Translations under genes and position numbers: made by a program
In this document: positions 4,867 to 9,847 of the stretch, piece by piece
Position numbering within the stretch: position 1 is the stretch's first letter
Layout: every line of letters begins with the position of its first letter
Notes under the pieces: model-generated
Databases searched by the model: none
The model's input: the letters and a program-made list of their open reading frames with translations, nothing else
What the model was told of the DNA's origin: nothing
NCBI GenBank assembly: GCA_003245875.1
Contig: QKBW01000002.1
Span: 1 to 9,847 of the forward strand
Direction: 5' to 3'
DNA length: 9,847 nt
Source: Candidatus Kaiserbacteria bacterium
GTDB taxonomy: Bacteria > Patescibacteriota > Minisyncoccia > Phycocordibacterales > UBA918

Positions 4867-7507
4867 CATTGCCACTCTTTAGAGCGATCAACCGTTCTAA
4901 TACTTGAATCAACAATAAAACCAGCTCATCACGCGAGAGGAGTGAAAGATCTGGTAGAACAATTGCTGCCCCCAATACTTTTGACGCCGGCCGTGAACTG
5001 CCCCCTGAACTTATATATGTACCCGTCACAGCCGGCTCGTCCGTGACACTTTCGGTTGAGCTGGCAGTACTACTAAGTAACCCGCCATCGAGAGAAAGCT
5101 CTTCGTCGTATACACCATCACCGTCGCTATCGACACGCATGGTCGAATACTCTCCATCACTCTTTTCATATACGGCAACCGTACCCGCAGTGACTGGTTG
5201 GTTGATAAGTTGTGTTGCGGTGCGCTGCGTATTGTCACTCCCGAGGGTAGCGATGGTGAGTGTGTATCCACCGGCAGAGAGGCCGACCAACGTACTGGTA
5301 GTGTTTGTGCCGGCAGGAACGACCACGTACTTGGTATCACCAAACTCAATGTATTGGCTGCCGGGAATTTCTTCCACCACCACAAGGCCACCGTTGCCGT
5401 CTGGCACCAGACCGGTGCGGTTGCCGACGCTATCGGTGAGATATAGAGCAATCGGGGAATCGACCGCTTCGATGCTGTACGCATCTCCAAAATCAGGTTC
5501 GGTGGTACTGACAAATGCAATATTGTCGGTGGAGCTTCCCACTAGGGTTTGTTTAATAATAGATTGGGTAGGATCTAGCTCAGTAAGGTTTGAGTGGTCA
5601 ACTTTTTTCTGAAGGAACTTTGGTAGGTGTGAACTCAACTTCAAGGCTTCGAGGTCAACATAGTACTTCCAATCATAATCAACTGCTGCTGCAGACTGAC
5701 TCATCACCGTCGCGTCACCATAACGAGAAAGGATAGCCCATGGCTTTAAGAGTGAGAGGGTGACACCATCGTAGTCTTCACTCACCGTGCGGTACTGTAC
5801 TGATTTCAGGGTTGGCACGCCGGTACCAACAATATCTATCACCGTAACGCCACTTGGTGCCTGCCAGTTGTCGAGAGTTTGTGTATGCTCAGTTTGAGCA
5901 GCCAAGAACATACTACCGTTGGCGACACTTGGGTACCGCGCGGGATCGGTTACCAAATGGTCGACCAGCGTACGACCATCCGCACCCAACATGAAATCAG
6001 AGAATTCACTTGGTGTGTCGACACTCTCACCGTAGTAGGAACGAAAGTCGATTGTTGTCGTGCTTTCGTCAAAGGTAATGAGTGGGGTGTTGTCCTGCTC
6101 CTGATACGCCAAGGAAGGGAGAAGTGCGTAGGCGCCGGGAAGATTTTTTATTACGTCACGCGCTACTGCGTCATCAATGAGCCAACCGCGGAGAGCTTGT
6201 TGGTCGTACCCGTGCAAAATAGTGCCGATCGCTTTTGGTGTACCGAGATGTGGTGTGCCGATGAAAATTATTTTATCGACCTTACTCGCCAACTCCGGAT
6301 GCTCGATCAATAAAGCTTTGGCTAAGAGACCACCATTGGAGTGAGCGATGATGGTGACCTTGCCGCTGTATGAAGTTGCCGCGAGGCGAGTGAGTTCGTC
6401 TTGTACATAGTGGATGCCGTCATCGTACGCGGTGCCATGGTCAACAACATCGAAGATGTCATAACGCCAATCGTACGGAAACGCAGACCAATCGAAGATC
6501 GTATGCTCGCTCGTTTTCATTTGATCGAGCATAGCAAAGAAATCTTTGTAGACATTGAAGACTCCATAAATTTCATCGATCACATCTTTCGTGTGGATGG
6601 CTTCGAGACTTTCACCAGCATCGGTCATGGCGAGTGCTCGCACATCACCGTTGTTGCCTGGCTCCCACACCTTCTCACTGTCAGTATACAAACGACTCGC
6701 TTGAATGCCCGGTAAGAAGAGCACACTCGATACTCCGGCAGGGGTATCAACAGCGACAGTGAACGTCACTGCTTCGACTGGTATCGGAGCGGAATGATTG
6801 CCCGCGCAAGACAAGAATTGCGCATAGACGGTTGGTATAAAAAATGCACGCACTCGCTCCCACCACGTTGCACTATTGAGTGAGACGTAACATGGTACAA
6901 AACTAGAGAAGACGGCGACGTAGGTGCCGGGCGGTAGTGAGGGAAGAAGTGGGTCGTACACATGAGCATAAAAATCACCGTTGGAATAAAAGTCATCAAC
7001 TTCATCTTGCTGCACTATTGTCAAAGCGTCATAACCATCAGCCTCGAGCGCCTCGTAGTAGGCAGTAATTGTTGATTCGTCGTAGGCGGGAAAGGCCACC
7101 CGCAGGGCAGCCTTTACGTCGTCCTCACTTGGGTATTCCGGTGAGATCGTCTCATCGTACACTTCCTCATACCCCGCAGCAGTCTGCCGATAGAGGGTGG
7201 TGAACCTCATAGAATTGTAGTAGTCGGGAACCACTTGCACGTATCCAGCCACGTCGGTGGCTGTGGCTGTATCACCAGTGTAGATATTCGCACCATCAAT
7301 ACGAAGGTAACTCCCGGGGGTGGTTATGGTCGCTGCGAACGGATTTTCACAATCGGTGATTGTGGTCTCCTCACCTGAAAGTGAGGTGATCGTGCCACAG
7401 CCTTCGGCTGCGGCACGATGCGGCGCACCAATCACCACGCCAACCATGATACACAGACCAATAAAAGTGAGTGTGGAACGGCTATATAGAGCCACTTTTG
7501 TACGCAT
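4862..7507 (-). CDS. Large secreted LCAT/PGAP1-like alpha/beta-hydrolase (probable lipase or esterase)
   Basis: An 881-aa protein. Residues 1-34 are a signal peptide ending 'RAAA-EG'. Residues 35-255 are a secreted N-terminal region of unknown type. The hydrolase starts at 'VLFLPGIQASRL' (262-273) and contains 'AFPYDWRYD' (342-350), the nucleophile elbow 'AHSNGG' (388-393, Ser390), 'GTPHLGTPKA' (417-426), 'RYGDATV' (595-601, likely Asp598) and 'VDHSNL' (636-641, likely His638). The order and spacing fit the LCAT/PGAP1 lipase-like family with a full Ser-Asp-His triad. A beta-rich region follows, then a calcium-loop motif 'DSDGDGVYDEE' (793-803), a Ser/Thr-rich linker, 'SKVLGA' (842-847) and a Leu/Ile-rich C-terminal helix, a tail seen on Parcubacterial exported proteins. 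The substrate is unknown; host or environmental lipid esters are plausible. ATG 7507 is chosen because the promoter at 7537-7545 lies just upstream, inside the longer alternatives. Confidence 0.85.
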   Translation of the reverse strand: MRTKVALYSRSTLTFIGLCIMVGVVIGAPHRAAAEGCGTITSLSGEETTITDCENPFAATITTPGSYLRIDGANIYTGDTATATDVAGYVQVVPDYYNSMRFTTLYRQTAAGYEEVYDETISPEYPSEDDVKAALRVAFPAYDESTITAYYEALEADGYDALTIVQQDEVDDFYSNGDFYAHVYDPLLPSLPPGTYVAVFSSFVPCYVSLNSATWWERVRAFFIPTVYAQFLSCAGNHSAPIPVEAVTFTVAVDTPAGVSSVLFLPGIQASRLYTDSEKVWEPGNNGDVRALAMTDAGESLEAIHTKDVIDEIYGVFNVYKDFFAMLDQMKTSEHTIFDWSAFPYDWRYDIFDVVDHGTAYDDGIHYVQDELTRLAATSYSGKVTIIAHSNGGLLAKALLIEHPELASKVDKIIFIGTPHLGTPKAIGTILHGYDQQALRGWLIDDAVARDVIKNLPGAYALLPSLAYQEQDNTPLITFDESTTTIDFRSYYGESVDTPSEFSDFMLGADGRTLVDHLVTDPARYPSVANGSMFLAAQTEHTQTLDNWQAPSGVTVIDIVGTGVPTLKSVQYRTVSEDYDGVTLSLLKPWAILSRYGDATVMSQSAAAVDYDWKYYVDLEALKLSSHLPKFLQKKVDHSNLTELDPTQSIIKQTLVGSSTDNIAFVSTTEPDFGDAYSIEAVDSPIALYLTDSVGNRTGLVPDGNGGLVVVEEIPGSQYIEFGDTKYVVVPAGTNTTSTLVGLSAGGYTLTIATLGSDNTQRTATQLINQPVTAGTVAVYEKSDGEYSTMRVDSDGDGVYDEELSLDGGLLSSTASSTESVTDEPAVTGTYISSGGSSRPASKVLGAAIVLPDLSLLSRDELVLLLIQVLERLIALKSGNV

Positions 7508-7536
7508 AGGACAAATAGTTAAAGGTAATGAAAACA

Positions 7537-7545
7537 GTATAGCAA
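7537..7545 (-). promoter_or_regulatory. Extended -10 promoter of the hydrolase gene
   Basis: Minus-strand TGCTATACT is an extended -10 (TGn plus TATACT). It predicts a start near 7530 and a leader of about 23 nt to ATG 7507. No good -35 is seen, as expected for extended -10 promoters. The divergent promoter of the UlaG-like gene lies only 36 bp away. Confidence 0.55.
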
Positions 7546-7578
7546 AATACGTACCAACCAAAGGCAAGGGGTGTTTCA

Positions 7579-7587
7579 TGCTAGACT
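7579..7587 (+). promoter_or_regulatory. Extended -10 promoter of the UlaG-like gene (leaderless)
   Basis: TGCTAGACT (7579-7587) has the TGn extension and a TAGACT hexamer ending eight bases before ATG 7596, so the mRNA would begin at or next to the start codon. Confidence 0.5.
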
Positions 7588-7595
7588 CTGTGTAT

Positions 7596-8237
7596 ATGAA
7601 AATCACCAAGTTTGGGCAGTGCTGCCTTTTGATCGAGCATAACGACAAACGCATCCTCACCGACCCCGGTAACTTTGCCGAAGGATATGTCGACCTAACC
7701 GACCTTGATCTCATTTTGATCACCCACGAACATGCCGATCACTTGCATACCGATTCGTTACAGACATTGGTGACCAACAATCCCCAGGCACGTGTGGTGT
7801 GTAACCAGAGCGTGGGCAAGATCTTGGCTGAGCACAACATCGCCTACACTGTGCTTGAGGGTCGGGATAGTGACGTGGTTGCCGCAGTTCCACTGGCTGC
7901 CTACGATGGGCCACACGCAGAAATATTTGAAGACTTCGGCCAAGTACAAAACACCGGCTACTTCATCGACAATGCACTCTTCTATCCGGGCGACGCGTAC
8001 ACTATTCCCGACGCTGTGCCACAGGTGCTCGCACTGCCGGTTGGTGGGCCATGGTGCAAACTGCCCGACGCACTCCATTACGCCACGCAGGTACAACCGC
8101 AAGTCGCCTTTCCTGTGCATGACTGGACACTGACCGAAACCGGCACCGCCCTTGCGTACCGCATTGCGACTGCAGTTTTGTCCGAGCACAATATTCCGTT
8201 CAAAGCGTTGCACAATGGTGAGACGATAGAGGTGTGA
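7596..8237 (+). CDS. UlaG-like metal-dependent hydrolase (metallo-beta-lactamase fold, UPF0173 type)
   Basis: A 213-aa cytoplasmic protein (no signal sequence). It starts with 'MKITKFGQCCLLIE', the usual first strands of the UlaG/UPF0173 branch. The metal site is complete: T-H-E-H-A-D-H (43-49; His44, His46, Asp48, His49), His107 in 'DGPHAE', Asp133 in 'YPGDAY' and His175 in 'PVHDW'. Length and motif order fit the family, whose members hydrolyse varied substrates (lactones, phosphodiesters); the substrate here cannot be told. ATG 7596 is chosen because the family's N-terminal motif starts there and a TGCTAGACT promoter ends eight bases earlier. An in-frame ATG at 7578 would add six residues of no family character. 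Transcribed divergently from the secreted hydrolase. Confidence 0.88.
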   Translation: MKITKFGQCCLLIEHNDKRILTDPGNFAEGYVDLTDLDLILITHEHADHLHTDSLQTLVTNNPQARVVCNQSVGKILAEHNIAYTVLEGRDSDVVAAVPLAAYDGPHAEIFEDFGQVQNTGYFIDNALFYPGDAYTIPDAVPQVLALPVGGPWCKLPDALHYATQVQPQVAFPVHDWTLTETGTALAYRIATAVLSEHNIPFKALHNGETIEV

Positions 8238-8263
8238 ATGTATGGCAGACAAATATAATTGTC

Positions 8264-8320
8264 CTGTCTCGCCCAGTCCTCGCGGCGATTATTTTTGTGA
8301 GTGAGGACTGGACGAGACAG
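8264..8320 (+). repeat. 18-bp imperfect inverted repeat (large hairpin) in the UlaG-csp intergenic region
   Basis: CTGTCTCG-C-CCAGTCCTC (8264-8281) pairs with GAGGACTGG-A-CGAGACAG (8303-8320), with one C/A mismatch and a 21-nt loop containing a T-run. No T-tract follows on the plus strand, so it is unlike the terminators in this window. A TATAAT at 8254-8259 sits just before the left arm and would place a transcript's 5' end at the base of the hairpin. Confidence 0.7.
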
Positions 8321-8478
8321 AGTGACCAGGCTTTCTGCCAAACTGTTACCCCTTGTATATTTTTACAGACGTGCTTTAATGCACAGGCAAAGCAGTTCTC
8401 CTCTTGGGACACCGGAGTCTCAACAAGCAGTGGATCAGGGTGAAGAAGGTTTTGTGCTACTAGTAACATATAACAAAA
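8321..8478 (+). other. Possible long leader of the cold-shock gene
   Basis: Together with the hairpin before it, this makes about 240 bases without a credible gene. It contains a small hairpin GTGC-TTTAAT-GCAC (8371-8384), a G-U-containing one at about 8408-8423, and several purine-rich stretches. If transcription starts at the TATAAT at 8254-8259, the cold-shock mRNA would have a leader of about 210 nt. Possible nearer -10 boxes are TAACAT (8464-8469) or TATAAC (8469-8474). No known RNA family is recognised. Confidence 0.35.
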
Positions 8479-8688
8479 ATGACAGGTACAATCGTGAAGC
8501 TGATGACCGACCGCGGTTTCGGCTTTATCAAGCCAGATGAGGGTGAGGAAGCAAAGGATCTTTTCTTCCACGCTCGTAGCGTAGAGGGTGATGCCGTCTA
8601 CGATGATCTGCGTGAGGGTGACAAAGTTACCTTCGAGATCGAAGAGGGACCAAAAGGTCCAGCTGCCGTTAAGGTAGTAAAGGCGTAA
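8479..8688 (+). CDS. csp: Cold-shock domain protein (CspA family)
   Basis: A 69-aa single cold-shock domain. It binds single-stranded RNA/DNA and melts RNA structure, acting in the cytoplasm. The two nucleic-acid-binding motifs are intact: RNP1 'RGFGFIK' (12-18) and RNP2 'DLFFHA' (27-32). The start 'MTGTIVKLMTDRG' replaces the more usual 'GTVKWFN', with Leu-Met where an aromatic Trp-Phe normally stacks on bases; this variant occurs in small Csp-like proteins. The length is normal. There is no Shine-Dalgarno sequence. The gene is monocistronic, ending in a strong terminator. The unusually long upstream region suggests leader-based control, as known for cspA of E. coli, but no sequence likeness to that leader is seen. 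Confidence 0.93.
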   Translation: MTGTIVKLMTDRGFGFIKPDEGEEAKDLFFHARSVEGDAVYDDLREGDKVTFEIEEGPKGPAAVKVVKA

Positions 8689-8698
8689 GCAAAAATTA

Positions 8699-8734
8699 AA
8701 AACGGGCCGGGGGCTTTGTCCCCCGGCCCGTTTT
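8699..8734. terminator. Rho-independent terminator after csp
   Basis: A perfect 15-bp stem (8699-8713 with 8720-8734), loop CTTTGT, core CGGGCCGGGGG, with an A-tract on the left and TTTT on the right. It starts 10 bases after the csp stop. Confidence 0.92.
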
Positions 8735-8756
8735 CAATTACATCTCACCAACCGTC

Positions 8757-8827
8757 TTGACACAAGCTACAAGAGACCTCATAAACGTGGTACCCTAGAA
8801 GCATCGTTATAGGAACATACATATTAT
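8757..8827 (+). promoter_or_regulatory. Promoter region of the SurA-like gene
   Basis: There are two possible elements. TTGACA (8757-8762) is a consensus -35, but only a poor -10 (CATAAA, 8780-8785) lies 17 bp on, giving a leader of about 43 nt. TATTAT (8822-8827) ends seven bases before ATG 8835 and would give a leaderless mRNA, matching the style of other genes here. No Shine-Dalgarno sequence is present. Confidence 0.45.
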
Positions 8828-8834
8828 AGTTATC

Positions 8835-9815
8835 ATGGATACAGAAAACACAACGCCAAGCACTAATGACACTGCAGGCAATACAGAGGAAACAACAGGA
8901 GAGACCGCAACGGTTACCACACCCGATGTTGCAACGGAAGCAGTAACTCCAGAGCTTGAACCAACAGACATGCCGGTTGCACTTGAGCCAGCAGATGTAC
9001 CGACCGAGATTCCAGCTGTCGCAGCTTCAGCATCATTCTTGGCCCGCATTAAAAATGGTGGTCGTCGTTTCTTCCAGCGATGGATGGAGATCTGCATCAT
9101 ACGACGTGTATGGAAGCGCTTTATGCAACTTGATCGTAAATACAAAAATGCGGCAGCCTTTGTACTCGGCGTTTTGGTGACAGTCGGTGGATGGTACGGA
9201 TACACTAACTGGCCACTCTGGGAAGGAGGGAATAGTGAGTTCCCGGCTGTTGTTGCAACCGTTAACGGAGAAAAGATCACACGTGATCTTTTGGAACAAA
9301 GTCTTTCGCAGACTGAAGCGGTGGCAGCAGCACAGGGCGTTAGTACCACTGATGAAACTATTCATTCATTGTTGATCGAGCAGGCCATGACTGTCATCGT
9401 CAATACTCGTCTCTTAGTACAAGCAGCGCACGAGGCAGGATTCTCAGCATCTGATGATGAGATCACAAGTCGCTTGCAATCACTTGCAGACCAATTTGGC
9501 GGAGAGGATGCCTTACAGAGTGAAGCAGAAAACTATGGGCTCACCATGGACGACCTGCGTACTGATATTGCAGAACAGATCGTTGTTGAAAAGTATGTTG
9601 ACGACATCGCCTCTCTTGATTCTTTCGACGTCTCTGAGGACGATATTCAGAAGGCATACGACAGTGTCGTCCAATCCGGCAGCACCGTACCACCATTAGC
9701 TACCGTCCACGACGCTATCAAGACACAGCTGCAGTCTGAAAAACAGCAAGAAGCAATCGCTAACAAATTAGAGGAATTACGTAATCAAGCAACGATCGAG
9801 ACCTACGTGAAATAG
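8835..9815 (+). CDS. Membrane-anchored SurA-N-like chaperone lacking the PPIase domain
   Basis: A 326-aa protein. Residues 1-65 are a Thr/Glu/Pro-rich acidic tail without hydrophobic character (cytoplasmic). Residues 70-104 are strongly basic, and 106-123 form one transmembrane helix (positive-inside, so N-in/C-out). Residues 137-265 resemble the SurA/PrsA N-terminal chaperone domain: 'VVATVNGEKITRDLLEQSL' (139-157), 'LLVQAAHEAGFSASDDEI' (193-210), 'FGGEDALQSEAENYGLTMDDL' in pieces (221-241) and 'IAEQIVVEKYVDD' (245-257). A parvulin domain would normally lie between 'VSEDDIQKAYDSV' (266-278) and the closing helix 'VHDAIKTQLQSEKQQ...LEELRNQATIETYV' (291-325). Here only about a dozen residues separate them, so PPIase activity is absent. 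The likely role is holding or folding exported proteins outside the membrane. Long N-terminal tails of this kind are seen in CPR relatives; the tail's job is unknown. Confidence 0.82.
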   Translation: MDTENTTPSTNDTAGNTEETTGETATVTTPDVATEAVTPELEPTDMPVALEPADVPTEIPAVAASASFLARIKNGGRRFFQRWMEICIIRRVWKRFMQLDRKYKNAAAFVLGVLVTVGGWYGYTNWPLWEGGNSEFPAVVATVNGEKITRDLLEQSLSQTEAVAAAQGVSTTDETIHSLLIEQAMTVIVNTRLLVQAAHEAGFSASDDEITSRLQSLADQFGGEDALQSEAENYGLTMDDLRTDIAEQIVVEKYVDDIASLDSFDVSEDDIQKAYDSVVQSGSTVPPLATVHDAIKTQLQSEKQQEAIANKLEELRNQATIETYVK

Positions 9816-9847
9816 TGTGCAGTTTAAGAAGAAAAAAAAAAGGGGGG
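9816..9847. other. Low-complexity contig end (poly-A then poly-G)
   Basis: After the last gene the sequence degrades into an A-run followed directly by six G, with no hairpin. It is more likely an assembly or read-end artefact than a biological signal. Confidence 0.5.

Noticed and set aside
5043..5612. Open frame on the plus strand inside the hydrolase gene
   Set aside because: It is antisense to a well-supported coding region, is rich in Ser/Pro/Thr of the kind produced by reading such a gene backwards, and has no recognisable domain. The same applies to frames at 5879-6313 and 6401-6715.
8301..8540. Small open frame upstream of and overlapping csp
   Set aside because: It begins inside the right arm of the hairpin and overlaps csp out of frame. 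The composition is random-looking, with no promoter or start context.
1..9847. CRISPR array, insertion sequence or integrase
   Set aside because: No regularly spaced repeats of the right length, no transposase or recombinase motif and no paired terminal repeats around a gene were seen on either strand.

Overview
The window most resembles a Patescibacteria (CPR) genome, probably Parcubacteria of the Kaiserbacteria type. This is inferred from gene content and style, because no rRNA or other phylogenetic marker is present. The supporting traits are: no convincing Shine-Dalgarno sequence before the genes; many -10 hexamers only 6-9 nt upstream of start codons, so mRNAs are probably leaderless; compact spacing; very symmetrical A-tract/stem/T-tract terminators; and secreted proteins of Parcubacterial style, including a C-terminal 'KVLGA' plus Leu/Ile-rich helix tail and a SurA-like protein lacking the prolyl isomerase domain.

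Bases 1-3707 are an accessory-looking block. A GIY-YIG nuclease with a C-terminal RAMA/DUF4357-like module is followed 12 nt later by a DUF262 (GmrSD/SspE-like) protein ending in an HNH nuclease. Together they look like a two-gene restriction or defence unit, possibly dependent on DNA modification. A perfect 20-bp terminator separates them from a convergent small Cys-rich gene. Next come a good promoter and a hairpin only about 60 nt apart with no gene between them (a candidate small RNA), and two tandem DnaA-box-like sequences just upstream of the promoter of an HTH-Panacea (DUF4065) antitoxin gene. Six nucleotides after that gene lies a 133-aa gene of unknown family, the likely toxin. A solitary 58-aa AbrB/MazE-type regulator follows, preceded by three evenly phased TGGGTC half-sites.

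Bases 3754-9815 look like ordinary chromosome biased toward envelope functions. They hold a membrane-anchored two-Cys protein of unknown function, a four-helix membrane protein, a large secreted LCAT/PGAP1-like alpha/beta hydrolase, a divergent UlaG-like metal-dependent hydrolase, a cold-shock protein with an unusually long and possibly structured upstream region, and a SurA-N-like anchored chaperone. No tRNA, rRNA, CRISPR array or insertion sequence was seen. The last bases (poly-A then poly-G) look like a contig-end artefact.

The best candidates for something undescribed are the nuclease pair, the Panacea toxin partner, the short RNA at about 2160-2220, and the cold-shock leader hairpin.
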